Of a stretch of 39,215 bases of DNA, positions 31,770-39,215 are shown piece after piece. The translations under genes were made by a program, and so were the position numbers. Position 1 is the stretch's first letter; every line of letters starts with the position of its first letter. The notes under the pieces are model-generated. The model saw only the letters and a program-made list of their open reading frames with translations, was not told the DNA's origin and searched no databases. Source of the DNA: Acidobacteriota bacterium (GTDB taxonomy: Bacteria > Acidobacteriota > Terriglobia > Acidiferrales > UBA7541). The DNA is taken from assembly GCA_013286465.1 (NCBI GenBank), contig JABDFR010000020.1, positions 6,613-45,827 on the forward strand, read 5' to 3'.

Positions 31770-32132
31770 TCAAACTCTCGCCGGCCTCACAAGATCCTTT
31801 CGCGCCGTAAACTCCCCAGACTCCAAAGCCCTCTCCCGCAAATACAAATACACCGGCAAAGCAAACGAAACCCCAACCAAACAAAGTCCAGCGGTAACAA
31901 TCCACCCACGCCGGATCTTCACCCGCGAAGACTCCATCCGAATAAACACCATCAAAACCAACCCCGAAACCAAAACATCCGCAACAAAAAACAAACTAAT
32001 CCGGTTGGCAGCCAGTTGCGCAAGAAAAAGCCGCGCATCAAACCCATTCTGAAGCAACCAAGGAATAAACTGCGAATACGGAACCGCCACGCCAAGCAAA
32101 CAAAGCAGCAAATAAATATTTTTGCGCCCCAT
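31770..32132 (-). CDS. DUF2834 family membrane protein
   Basis: 120 residues. The start is ATG 32132-32130 with GGGGG six bases upstream; the longer frame crosses the GTAGCGC repeat at 32201-32227. There are three hydrophobic helices: IYLLLCLLGVAVPY, ISLFFVADVLVSGLVLMVF and IVTAGLCLVGVSFALPVYLYL. The N-terminal motif with YSQFIPWLLQNGFD and the ADVLVSG segment fit DUF2834. The function is unknown. It is in the inner membrane. It has no obvious partner; the S2P protease gene upstream reads the same way but is 208 bases away with a repeat in between. Confidence 0.8.
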   Translation of the reverse strand: MGRKNIYLLLCLLGVAVPYSQFIPWLLQNGFDARLFLAQLAANRISLFFVADVLVSGLVLMVFIRMESSRVKIRRGWIVTAGLCLVGVSFALPVYLYLRERALESGEFTARKDLVRPARV

Positions 32133-32200
32133 CCAACCCCCGCCGCAAAACGTCTCGATTTCTTCTCCACAAGTACGGTCATGCAATCGAAAAGGTTTCA

Positions 32201-32227
32201 GCCCCGTAGCGCTGGCGTCCCGCCGGC
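32201..32227 (+). repeat. GTAGCGC repeat, copy 2 of 2
   Basis: Identical over 27 bases to 8907-8933. It contains the imperfect hairpin GGCGTCCCGCC. Same orientation as copy 1. Confidence 0.75.
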
Positions 32228-32339
32228 TCCGCCGAGCGCAATAGTCCGCAACAACCGCAAACCAGCACGGCCCCACTCGCAAAATCAAATCTTTGTATTT
32301 GAATTTGAATCCCGCCGAAGAAACCGCGAAAAAGCCGCG

Positions 32340-33467
32340 CTACTGCTCCGCCAAATGCCCCGCCTGCAACCGCGTCTGCAACGCCCGCAAAATCGTATCC
32401 CGTGCAATCATCCCCACAATATGCTCGCCATCCAAAACCGGCATCTGATTAATGTCTTCCCGTTGCATCCTCTCCAAAACACTAAGCACCGGCTCAGCAG
32501 GCTGCGCCCAATGAATCTTATCCAGCGGCATCATAGCCGCCTGCACCGAAGTATTAGACCAATCCTCCCGAGGCACCGACCGCGCCGCATCCAAAGTAAT
32601 CAACCCCACAGGAATCTCCCCATTATTCACAACGTAGCACCGTCGCCCAGTACGCAAAACCTCCTGCACATAATTCTCGATCGAATCCTCCCGCCCAATC
32701 GCAGGAATATCCTGAGTCATCACGTCCCCGGCCCGAATCCCGGTAAGCGCCGAGCGAATCGTAACCTGCGCATAACTCTCCTGCGCTGCATCCCGCAAAA
32801 ACCATCCAATGAACGCCAGCCACAATCCGCCAATCTTATCCCCGGCAACAAACTGCGCGATCCCGCCAAATATCATCAAATATGCAATCACCTGTCCGGA
32901 GCGAGCCGCATAACGCGTAGCCTTCGAAAAATCATTGGTAATACCCCAGACCAAGGCCCGAAAAATTCGCCCGCCATCCAACGGAAATCCAGGCACCAAA
33001 TTAAAAGCCGCCAAAACAAAATTAATTTCCGCGAGCCAGGTAGCGGTAGCAATCACCATCTCGCTAGCCCCAGGAATTCGCGTCACCAGATAAAAACCGC
33101 CGGAAAGCAAAAAGCTGGTGATCGGCCCCGCAATGCCAATATTGAATTCCTGCCGCGAATTCGTAGGCTCGCGTCCAATCCGCGCTAACCCGCCAAACAC
33201 AAACAGCGTGATCGATTGCACCGGAATTTTGTAACGCATGGCCACCACGCTGTGCCCAAGCTCGTGGACTACCACAGAAGAAAAAAACAAGATTGCAGTA
33301 ATAATCCCCAGCGCCCAATGTTGCGAAGGCGACCACCCCGGATGCTGCTGCTTAAACTGCGTCCCCAACGAAAAAGTAATCAGCGCGAAAATAATGAACC
33401 AACTCGGGTGCAAATAAATCGGGATCTTAAGAATTTGCCCGACCCGAATTCCCGTTTGTTGCTCCAT
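32340..33467 (-). CDS. Site-2 protease (M50) family zinc metalloprotease with CBS pair
   Basis: 375 residues from ATG 33467 (GGGGGAGAA just upstream). Membrane helices fill residues 15-240. The zinc motif HELGH lies at 68-72 and the third ligand motif NLVPGFPLDGGR at 155-167, both canonical for S2P-family intramembrane proteases. Residues about 255-375 are two CBS domains (GDVMTQDIPAIGREDSI; LSVLERMQREDINQMPVLDG), which in this subfamily probably bind adenine nucleotides and gate activity. Such proteases release transcription factors or clear remnant signal peptides; the target is unknown. An in-frame start at 33485 (MRLGGE) is possible. Transcribed alone; the DUF2834 gene follows on the same strand. 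Confidence 0.93.
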   Translation of the reverse strand: MEQQTGIRVGQILKIPIYLHPSWFIIFALITFSLGTQFKQQHPGWSPSQHWALGIITAILFFSSVVVHELGHSVVAMRYKIPVQSITLFVFGGLARIGREPTNSRQEFNIGIAGPITSFLLSGGFYLVTRIPGASEMVIATATWLAEINFVLAAFNLVPGFPLDGGRIFRALVWGITNDFSKATRYAARSGQVIAYLMIFGGIAQFVAGDKIGGLWLAFIGWFLRDAAQESYAQVTIRSALTGIRAGDVMTQDIPAIGREDSIENYVQEVLRTGRRCYVVNNGEIPVGLITLDAARSVPREDWSNTSVQAAMMPLDKIHWAQPAEPVLSVLERMQREDINQMPVLDGEHIVGMIARDTILRALQTRLQAGHLAEQ

Positions 33468-33672
33468 TTCTCCCCCGAGACGCATTATAGCCAAGCCGCG
33501 CCCCCGCGTCCGAGTTTCCACGCCGTGTGCCAATCCCCACGAAAGCCCCCGCCCGGCCACACGTAAGTGCCCTGAAATCAGCAATTGAAGATTGGCGGCT
33601 CATTTGCCGATAGAGGCTGTGCCGTAGCTAAAGCGGCAGCGTCCGGGAGCTTCAAACGGGAGGCAGGCCAAC

Positions 33673-33909
33673 ATGCAAGAACCGATGGAATTCGCAGTAG
33701 TCGGATTGGCGGTAGTCGGATCGATCTCGATAGCAGTAGTAGTCGAGTGGATCGGCCTCTGGGGCTTAATGAAAATGATGCCCGACCCCGAGCCAGCCAC
33801 AGCCCCGGTTTCGCTAAGCGCCGCCGTATCGAACGAGAACGTTCCAAACCCGCACGCCGAGTCGGTGGATTCGTTGCATTCCACAGCTCGTGCCGCGTCG
33901 GCGCCGTAA
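33673..33909 (+). CDS. Small single-pass membrane protein, unknown
   Basis: 78 residues. GGGAGG lies about 10 bases before ATG 33673, and a second ATG at 33685 is nearly as good. One membrane helix spans about residues 6-32 (VVGLAVVGSISIAVVVEWIGLWGLM), followed by a hydrophilic Pro/Ala/Ser-rich tail of about 45 residues. No family recognised. It could be a small inner-membrane anchor or regulatory peptide. The reverse strand also has an open frame here, but the membrane helix and ribosome binding site favour this strand. Confidence 0.55.
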   Translation: MQEPMEFAVVGLAVVGSISIAVVVEWIGLWGLMKMMPDPEPATAPVSLSAAVSNENVPNPHAESVDSLHSTARAASAP

Positions 33910-33942
33910 CGAGCCAAAGGTGCGCGCATGGTTTCTGCGATG

Positions 33943-34052
33943 TTTCGTCAGGGCAGGACTAAGTTTCGTTAGGGCAGGACTAAGTTTTGCCAGGGCACGA
34001 CTTTAGTCGTGCCGAAGATGCCCCTAAATGCAAACGGCTTTAGCCGCTGAGG
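33943..34052 (+). repeat. Double-hairpin repeat, copy 3 of 3, preceded by tandem partial copies
   Basis: Two 21-base units (33943-33963 and 33964-33984, each GGGCAGGACTAAG-containing, differing by one base) precede the full copy. The full copy has GGCACGACTTTAGTCGTGCC at 33994-34013 and CGGCTTTAGCCG at 34035-34046. The partial units repeat only the left arm and lack its complement. Confidence 0.85.
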
Positions 34053-34363
34053 TTTTGTTTGCGAGTTCTCACACAGTTTCCAAAGCCCCTCGAGGGCACA
34101 AGAAGTTCTAGGCCCCAGCGTCAATACGTCGCCTGGGCTTGGGAGCAACCGCTGGCAAAAACCCTTGCAAGGTGGCTTCAAATTCCGCCGCAAAGAAGCC
34201 ACCCTGCCGGCGGCGCCGCTCGAAACGGTAATTTTTTCCAAGCACCTCCGCGCCTCGTACCATGTACCTCCGCGGCTTTCCATGCCTAATCTAACCCGGG
34301 AAACTGCAAATGACCTCAATCGCCAACTCAACGACCAGCGACGTAAAACCCCAAAAACCACGA

Positions 34364-34396
34364 ATTTCTATTCAACACACCGAAACGAATAGAAAT
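34364..34396. promoter_or_regulatory. Inverted repeat, possible operator
   Basis: ATTTCTATTC (34364-34373) and GAATAGAAAT (34387-34396) are perfect 10-base arms around a 13-base loop, in an A/T-rich stretch about 120 bases upstream of the promoter candidate at 34511. Confidence 0.45.
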
Positions 34397-34510
34397 CGCC
34401 GTAACCCCATGAAAACAAACAGAAATCACATTTTCTACCCGATACAAAACTGACCCTTTGAGTGCGCCCCATTTACCGGCCCCGAGCCCCTCAGGCCGCC
34501 CGGCCCGCTG

Positions 34511-34519
34511 TGCTATGAT
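34511..34519 (+). promoter_or_regulatory. Extended -10 promoter of the sensor operon
   Basis: TGCTATGAT (TGn plus TATGAT). The predicted start near 34526 leaves a leader of about 22 bases before ATG 34549. No good -35 box is seen, as expected for the extended type. Confidence 0.5.
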
Positions 34520-34548
34520 GGCGCGTCACGTTCGCCTGGCGCAAAATC

Positions 34549-35577
34549 ATGCGGTCCGCCCGCCGATTCTTCCCCGTCACCATTCTCTTTATTTTCTTTT
34601 CACTCCTCGCCGTCACGACTCCGGCCGCGCCACAAAAAAATTCCTGGCCTAACGCCATCGATTCCCTAGCCGCAAAAATTGCCACCGCCGCCGACGCGCG
34701 TTCCCCATCGCTGCATCTCAAGGTAAAAAACATCTCCTCACTCGATGCCGCTCGCGTCATCGAATTCCGCCAGGAATTGGAAGCCAATTTGCAACGTCGC
34801 GGAGTGAAACTGGCCGCAGACGGCACAGCAGACGCGACAGTGGAAGTGAACATCACCGAAAATCTCCGCGCCATAATTTTCGCAGCCGAAGTGCAGCGCA
34901 ACGATTCGCCCGAAGTCGTGCTAGTAAGCCTCGATCGCGCTGACGCCGACGCGAAATCCGACGCGCGCCCCGCCGTCCGTCTGCAAAGGGAATTCGTTTG
35001 GTCGCAGCCCGATCCTATACTCGATTTTCAAGTGCTGCCGGCCGCGCCAGACGCGCCGTCACGTCTCGTGGTCCTCGAGCCGCGCCGCTTGGTAATTTAC
35101 CGCTCTGCAGAAGGCAGTTGGCAGCCTCAGGAATCTCATCCTCTGCCGTCGCTTCCATCAGCCCGCGATCCGCTCGGCACGCTCACGCCGCCAGACACCG
35201 ACGCCGACGCATCCATCGGCGTAACTCTGCCCGGCGCCAAGTGCACGCTAAAGACTCGCGAACGCTTCGAGCTCACCTGCTCGCCGGCAAGGGACATTCG
35301 CTCGAATGTCGAGACCGATTTCGTCTCGCTGGCATTCAACTGCGGCACAAGGTCTCAAGCAGTACTCACCGGCGACGCCGACTGGACGCGCCCAGACTCA
35401 CTCCGCGTAGTAGAAGTAACAGGTCGCGCGAATCAGGTAGGCGAGGCAATGTCATTCTCAGGCCCGATCCTGGTGCTCTGGCCGGGCACACAAAGCGAAA
35501 CCGCGCGGGTCATATGGCGCGACCTCGCGACGGGAGATTATGAAGCAGGGATTATCACGGCATCTTGCAGCCCTTAG
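34549..35577 (+). CDS. Secreted protein of unknown function, first gene of the sensor operon
   Basis: 342 residues. Signal peptide at 1-28 (VTILFIFFSLLAVTTPAAP). Residues about 38-115 alternate helix and strand (AIDSLAAKIATAADARS, VIEFRQELEANLQRRGVKLA, ADATVEVNITENL). This resembles the FlgO/CsgG-type periplasmic domains, but I cannot assign it. The remainder is beta-rich with three cysteines (near 232, 244 and 267) that could form a disulfide. There is no Shine-Dalgarno sequence. Its 3' end overlaps the solute-binding protein gene by 38 bases, so the two are co-transcribed and probably work together outside the inner membrane. Confidence 0.7.
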   Translation: MRSARRFFPVTILFIFFSLLAVTTPAAPQKNSWPNAIDSLAAKIATAADARSPSLHLKVKNISSLDAARVIEFRQELEANLQRRGVKLAADGTADATVEVNITENLRAIIFAAEVQRNDSPEVVLVSLDRADADAKSDARPAVRLQREFVWSQPDPILDFQVLPAAPDAPSRLVVLEPRRLVIYRSAEGSWQPQESHPLPSLPSARDPLGTLTPPDTDADASIGVTLPGAKCTLKTRERFELTCSPARDIRSNVETDFVSLAFNCGTRSQAVLTGDADWTRPDSLRVVEVTGRANQVGEAMSFSGPILVLWPGTQSETARVIWRDLATGDYEAGIITASCSP

Positions 35578-37090
35578 CGCGATCGTAGCGGTAAGCGCGA
35601 TCGCGTTAAGTGGCGCAGGCCCCGGACGCGGCGTCCGTCATAAGGGAGGGTATTCAGTCCCTGCAGCCTTTCGTCCTTCGGAGCGGCCCGTTTATGGCGG
35701 CACGCTTCGAGCCGAGATCGGCGAGCGCGTGAGCCTGCCCGAGCCGGCCGTCGGCTCGATGGATGCATCGGAGTCCGAGCTAATATCGCTGGTGTACGAA
35801 ACGTTGGTACGCATCGACGGTCGTGGCGAGATCCGACCGCTCCTCGCCGACACTTGGGAGCGCGACGCCACCATGCGCCGATGGAAGTTTCATCTACGCA
35901 GTGGCGTAAAGTTTCAGGATGGAACGCCACTTGCTCCTCAAAACGCCGTGGCCGCGCTGATCAACGCTGACGAAGACTGGCGCGTAACGCCCACAAGCGA
36001 CGGCCTGCAGATCGAAACCCCGTCAGCCACGCTGGACTTTCCGACGACGATGGCACAACGAAAGTACGCACTAATCCGCCGCTCCAAAGAAGCATCAGGT
36101 GGCACCGGCCCCTTCAAGATCGAATCCTGGGAAGCCGAAAAGCACGCGCTGCTCTCGGCGAATCAAGACTACTGGGGCGGCCGCCCGTTCCTGGATTCGG
36201 TGGATGTTCAATTCGGACGAGCCGCTCGCGAACGAATGATCGACCTCGAAGTCGGCAAAGCCGATTTGGTCGAGTTACCGGCGGAAATGGCGCGCCGAGC
36301 CAGCGACGAGAAAATTCGCATCGAAGTGACGCCGCCAGTCGAATTGCTGGCGCTGACATTTCCATCAGCCCGAACAGTTGGCGCGATACGCTCGCAAAGT
36401 TCAGTACGCGGCGCCGAAAGGCCGCCCGAAAGTGAAACGCGTTTGCGCGAAGCCGTCTCGCGCTCGATCGATCGCGCCGCGATAGTAAATCTAGTTTTGC
36501 AAAAAGAAGGCGAGCCCGCCGGCGGATTATTGCCGCAATGGATCTCCGGAACCGAATTTCTATTTTCGAGCGCCGCAGATGCGGCGGCAGCAAGAGCCTT
36601 GGTGAAACAGATCGCACCTGCTCCCGCGCTGGTCTTGGGATATGATTCGGGCGACGCAATGGAACAAGCCGTGGCCGAAAGAATTGCCGTGAATGCCCGA
36701 GAAGCCGGAATTACCGTGACGTCGATCGCGATTCCAGCAGTGCAGTCGCCACCAGCAAACGCAGCGCGCGCCGAAAAGCCGAAATACGACGCGCGCCTCA
36801 TGCGCGTGAATCTCGTTTCGCCGCTCCCACGGCCGGCGCTGGCGGCGCTGCTGGCAAGTTTTGCATCGGAACTCGGTAGCGTCGATTCGACGGTGCCGGA
36901 AACGGCAGATGCCGCGGAAATTTACGCGCGCGAAAAAGCAGCGCTCGAAACTTGGCGCGTGATTCCGATAGCGCATCTGCCGCGCGTCTACGGCCTTGGA
37001 CCGCGCGTCAGAAATTGGTCGATTCCACCGGGCGCTGCGATGAATGGTTTGCCGCTCGCCGATATTTGGTTGAAGAGGGAAGCGCAGTGA
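35540..37090 (+). CDS. Family 5 periplasmic solute-binding protein (peptide/nickel type), no permease nearby
   Basis: 516 residues. The ATG at 35540 follows GGGAG by about five bases. The N-terminus has a signal peptide (LAALSAIVAVSAIALSGAG) without a lipobox cysteine, so the protein is free in the periplasm. SBP_bac_5 landmarks: YGGTLRAEIGE, LVYETLVRIDGRGEIRPLLADTWE, WKFHLRSGVKFQDGTPL, GTGPFKIESWEAEKHALLSANQDYWGG, LREAVSRSIDRAAIVNLVLQKEGEPAGGLLP. These fold as a two-lobed DppA/OppA-type binding protein. Normally it feeds an ABC importer; here no permease or ATPase gene is present, and the gene overlaps a histidine kinase by four bases. A sensory role is therefore plausible. The ligand is unknown. 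Confidence 0.9.
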   Translation: MKQGLSRHLAALSAIVAVSAIALSGAGPGRGVRHKGGYSVPAAFRPSERPVYGGTLRAEIGERVSLPEPAVGSMDASESELISLVYETLVRIDGRGEIRPLLADTWERDATMRRWKFHLRSGVKFQDGTPLAPQNAVAALINADEDWRVTPTSDGLQIETPSATLDFPTTMAQRKYALIRRSKEASGGTGPFKIESWEAEKHALLSANQDYWGGRPFLDSVDVQFGRAARERMIDLEVGKADLVELPAEMARRASDEKIRIEVTPPVELLALTFPSARTVGAIRSQSSVRGAERPPESETRLREAVSRSIDRAAIVNLVLQKEGEPAGGLLPQWISGTEFLFSSAADAAAARALVKQIAPAPALVLGYDSGDAMEQAVAERIAVNAREAGITVTSIAIPAVQSPPANAARAEKPKYDARLMRVNLVSPLPRPALAALLASFASELGSVDSTVPETADAAEIYAREKAALETWRVIPIAHLPRVYGLGPRVRNWSIPPGAAMNGLPLADIWLKREAQ

Positions 37091-39114
37091 CGTTTCGTTC
37101 GAGACTTTTTTGGCTGTTCACATTCTTCGTGCTGCTCGCGGTTGGAATTGTGGCCGCGGGCGTCACCTTCGTCACGCGCAACGCCTTCGAACAACTCGAC
37201 GCGCGCCGCACCGACGCGCTAGTAGCGCAATTCCGCGAAGAATTCAAACAACGCGGCGACGAAGCCGCCCTGCAAGTGAAAGGCATCGCCGACGCCGAAG
37301 CCACCACGCGCATGGCCATCGAACTCATGCGCCCTAACGCGGATGCTTCGACTTACTACTGGGACGCCCGCAACGTAGCCTCCGCGCACCAACTCGATAT
37401 CCTAGATTTCGTCGCCACCGACGGCACAATCATTTCCTCCGCCGAATGGCCCGCGCGAGCCGGCTACAAATTAAGTTGGGTCACAAAAAGCGACGATTGG
37501 GCGTCAGCCGGACCGTTTCTGACGCGCATGGACACGCAGGAAGGCCCGATGCTCGGCCTCATGGCCGTTGCAAATGCAGTGCCGGTAGCCGACAAGCGCG
37601 TCTACGTCGTCGGCGGAAAAAAACTCGGCAAAGATTTCATCTCCACGCTCGCGCTCTCCGAAGGCATGCGCGCCCTGGTCTACCTGAATCTCGACAAAGA
37701 TTTTTCGAGCGATGGCTTGCTCGACGCCAATGGCGCGGTGCAGGATGCCGAAAGATTCTCGCCGCTCGTCGAGCAAGTGCGCCAAGCACCGAAAGAACAA
37801 ACCGCGCAGATTTCCTGGAGCTCCGATCCGGCCAGCGCGGAAGTATTCCATCTGCTGCCGCTCGCAGGCCGCGATAACGAATTACTAGGCGTCTTGCTGA
37901 TTGGCGCCTCCCAGCGCGAGCGCGTAGTCGTCGAGCATCGCATTATTTTGCTCGCCGTCGGCGTCGCAGGCCTCGGCCTGCTGCTCGGCGCGATTTTGAG
38001 CTGGTGGGGTGCCGCGCGAATCACCCAGCCGGTCACCAAATTAGTGAACGGTGCAAGGGAAGTGGCCGCCGGAAATTGGAACGCGCGCGTGGATCTGCAC
38101 TCCAAGGACGACATCGGGCAATTAGCCGCTGCGTTTAACCAGATGACCGAAGAACTCGTCGATCAACGCGATCGTCTAGTGCAATCGGAACGCGTCGCGG
38201 CCTGGCGCGAACTGGCGCGGCGTCTCGCGCATGAATTGAAGAATCCGCTGTTCCCGCTGCAAATCACGGTTGAAAATTTGCGGCGCGCACGGATGAAAAA
38301 CACCGACGACTTCGACGAAATCTTCGATGAGTCCACGGAAACGCTGCTGGCCGAAATTGAAAACTTGAAGGGAATCATCGGCCGCTTCAGCGATTTCGCG
38401 CGCATGCCGCGTCCAGAGTTACGCACCGTCGACGTGAATGAAGTCGTTCGGACGGTGGTGCGCCTATTCGAGGCGCAATTCAGCGCCGTGGGTCGCCCGC
38501 CCATCACGCCCGAGCTGCATCTCGAAGCGAATTTGCCGCACATCCAAGCCGATCCGTTGCTGCTGCACCGCGCCATCGAGAATCTAGTGCTGAACGCGAT
38601 GGACGCGATGCCATCGGGCGGCGTTCTGGCCATCGCCACGTCAACCGGCGACGGAAGCGTGGTAATCGAAATCGCCGACACAGGTTCGGGCTTGACTAAG
38701 GAAGAGTGCGAGCGATTGTTCACGCCGTATTACACGACGAAACAGCATGGCACCGGCTTGGGCCTCGCCGTAGTGCAGTCGGTGATCAGCGATCACGGTG
38801 GAACAATTTCCGTCGAGAGCGAAAGCGGAGTCGGCACGACATTTCGAATCGTGCTGATGATCAAGCCCGCCGTGGAGACCGCGAAAAGTTCGAAAGCAGC
38901 CGCAACAGCGCCGCCGTCGCAAGCGCAGCAACCCGCGGCCCTCCTCGCCGCTCCCGCGCAACGGGAACCTGATGCGCCGAACGAGACATCCGACACTGCG
39001 GGACACGATGAAGTGTCCGATTCTTCGCGCGACGTCGCCCACGATTCGCATGAAGCCGCCGACGCGGCGCAGAATTCCGCCGAGACCATCAGCACTTCCG
39101 AGCCCGAGGCCTAG
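37087..39114 (+). CDS. NtrY-like transmembrane sensor histidine kinase
   Basis: 675 residues. The start is GTG 37087, overlapping the previous stop as GTGA, with AGAGGGA about eight bases upstream; the longer frame from 36952 is a read-through of the other gene. Helix 1 spans residues 8-29, a periplasmic region 30-283, helix 2 about 284-307, and HAMP 308-360 (RITQPVTKLVNGAREVAAGNW). The phosphoacceptor motif RLAHELKNPL has His382; the ATPase part has N-box Asn503 (NLVLNAMDAM), DTGSGL 531-536 and GTGLGL 555-560. The kinase-core sequence is typical of NtrY-type kinases. The C-terminal ~75 residues are Ala/Asp/Ser-rich and probably disordered. Its partner is the response regulator that follows. 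Confidence 0.94.
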   Translation: MTFRSRLFWLFTFFVLLAVGIVAAGVTFVTRNAFEQLDARRTDALVAQFREEFKQRGDEAALQVKGIADAEATTRMAIELMRPNADASTYYWDARNVASAHQLDILDFVATDGTIISSAEWPARAGYKLSWVTKSDDWASAGPFLTRMDTQEGPMLGLMAVANAVPVADKRVYVVGGKKLGKDFISTLALSEGMRALVYLNLDKDFSSDGLLDANGAVQDAERFSPLVEQVRQAPKEQTAQISWSSDPASAEVFHLLPLAGRDNELLGVLLIGASQRERVVVEHRIILLAVGVAGLGLLLGAILSWWGAARITQPVTKLVNGAREVAAGNWNARVDLHSKDDIGQLAAAFNQMTEELVDQRDRLVQSERVAAWRELARRLAHELKNPLFPLQITVENLRRARMKNTDDFDEIFDESTETLLAEIENLKGIIGRFSDFARMPRPELRTVDVNEVVRTVVRLFEAQFSAVGRPPITPELHLEANLPHIQADPLLLHRAIENLVLNAMDAMPSGGVLAIATSTGDGSVVIEIADTGSGLTKEECERLFTPYYTTKQHGTGLGLAVVQSVISDHGGTISVESESGVGTTFRIVLMIKPAVETAKSSKAAATAPPSQAQQPAALLAAPAQREPDAPNETSDTAGHDEVSDSSRDVAHDSHEAADAAQNSAETISTSEPEA

Positions 39115-39119
39115 CCCGC

Positions 39120-39215
39120 GTGACCGCCAAAGCTCATGTCCTGATAGTCGATGATGATCCCAACACGCTCGCATCCCTGGCGCGCGCATTTCGCTTGGCT
39201 GGCCACGATGCCACC
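39120..39215 (+). CDS. Response regulator, N-terminal 32 residues only
   Basis: A GTG start five bases after the kinase stop opens a frame that runs off the window. It reads VTAKAHVLIVDDDPNTLASL and then ARAFRLAGHDAT, the first strand, acidic DDD pocket and first helix of a receiver domain. The phosphorylated Asp lies beyond the edge. Its position after an NtrY-like kinase suggests an NtrC/NtrX-type sigma54 activator, which is inferred from context only. No ribosome binding site is clear; reinitiation after the kinase is likely. Confidence 0.85.
   Translation, partial: MTAKAHVLIVDDDPNTLASLARAFRLAGHDAT

Larger units (their letters stand above)
33910..34548. other. 639-base gap: repeats and regulatory-looking sequence
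   Basis: The gap holds the double-hairpin repeat with partial tandem copies (33943-34052), an inverted repeat at 34364-34396 and an extended -10 at 34511-34519. The open minus-strand frame 34361-33969 reads through the repeat and lacks a ribosome binding site. In 34053-34363 I see no convincing gene; a relic is possible. Confidence 0.5.

Noticed and set aside
31695..33188. Plus-strand open frame of 497 codons
   Set aside because: Antisense to DUF2834 and the S2P protease genes and begins in a repeat.
33969..34361. Minus-strand frame of 130 codons
   Set aside because: Its C-terminal third is a translation of the double-hairpin repeat; there is no ribosome binding site or family.
36952..37086. 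N-terminal extension of the histidine kinase frame
   Set aside because: It overlaps the solute-binding protein gene in another frame; GTG 37087 has a ribosome binding site and leads straight into the first membrane helix.
1..39215. Search for tRNA, rRNA, CRISPR arrays, transposases and prophage genes
   Set aside because: None seen by eye on either strand; the repeats present are short interspersed hairpins, not regularly spaced arrays.

Overview
The window reads as a piece of a GC-rich, Gram-negative soil-type chromosome, most probably Acidobacteriota (Terriglobia-like). The gene families point there: a TonB-dependent receptor with an N-terminal carboxypeptidase-regulatory domain, CRTAC1/ASPIC-UnbV repeat proteins, large serine/threonine kinases fused to TPR or PD40 propellers, TPR-fused cytochromes, and dispersed hairpin repeats that begin GTAG. 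This is judged from protein families only; there is no rRNA, tRNA or CRISPR array in view.

Layout. 1-3919 (minus): a five-heme cytochrome c/TPR membrane protein overlapping a secreted CRTAC1 protein that runs off the left edge. 4063-7393 (minus): an operon with its own sigma70-type promoter encoding an exported nucleoside hydrolase, a PfkB sugar kinase and a DMT/GRP-type permease. 7530-8891 (plus): a TPR protein. 9098-14672 (minus): a second promoter-driven operon with an exported nucleoside hydrolase, a TonB-dependent receptor and a queuosine-salvage (QNG1/DUF2419) homologue that carries a Tat-like N-terminus. 14947-18144 (plus): an ASPIC/UnbV protein, a coiled-coil secreted protein and a CPBP protease. 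18259-21881 (minus): a cytochrome/copper-monooxygenase/TPR protein and a secreted protease with two DTG motifs. 22158-28517 (plus): two paralogous kinases with the same promoter core but different sensor halves. 28768-33909: a stress/envelope cluster (ferritin-like, DUF2127, DUF3309-like, CsbD, molybdopterin-fold protein, DUF2834, S2P-CBS protease, small membrane protein). 34549-39215 (plus): a secreted protein, a periplasmic family 5 solute-binding protein, an NtrY-like histidine kinase and the start of a response regulator, all overlapping or nearly so.

How it fits together. The two minus-strand operons between 4 and 15 kb look like one salvage theme: nucleosides are hydrolysed outside the cytoplasm, the base or a larger ligand is handled by the TonB receptor, and the sugar is imported and phosphorylated. 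A queuosine-nucleosidase homologue co-transcribed with a TonB receptor and bearing an export-type N-terminus is the best candidate here for an undescribed system. The right end suggests a binding-protein-assisted two-component sensor.

The intergenic DNA is structured. A ~65-bp hairpin repeat (eight copies, all in the same orientation) and a ~65-bp double-hairpin repeat (three full copies, with a compensatory base-pair change) sit between genes; in three cases the repeat supplies the stop codon of the upstream gene. A cluster of five CGATTAG motifs lies in the gap at 20.3-20.4 kb. Two coding features lie at points that a simple ORF search would miss: the edge-truncated CRTAC1 gene at the left and the response regulator at the right; a 28-codon DUF3309-like gene with an ACG start is a third.
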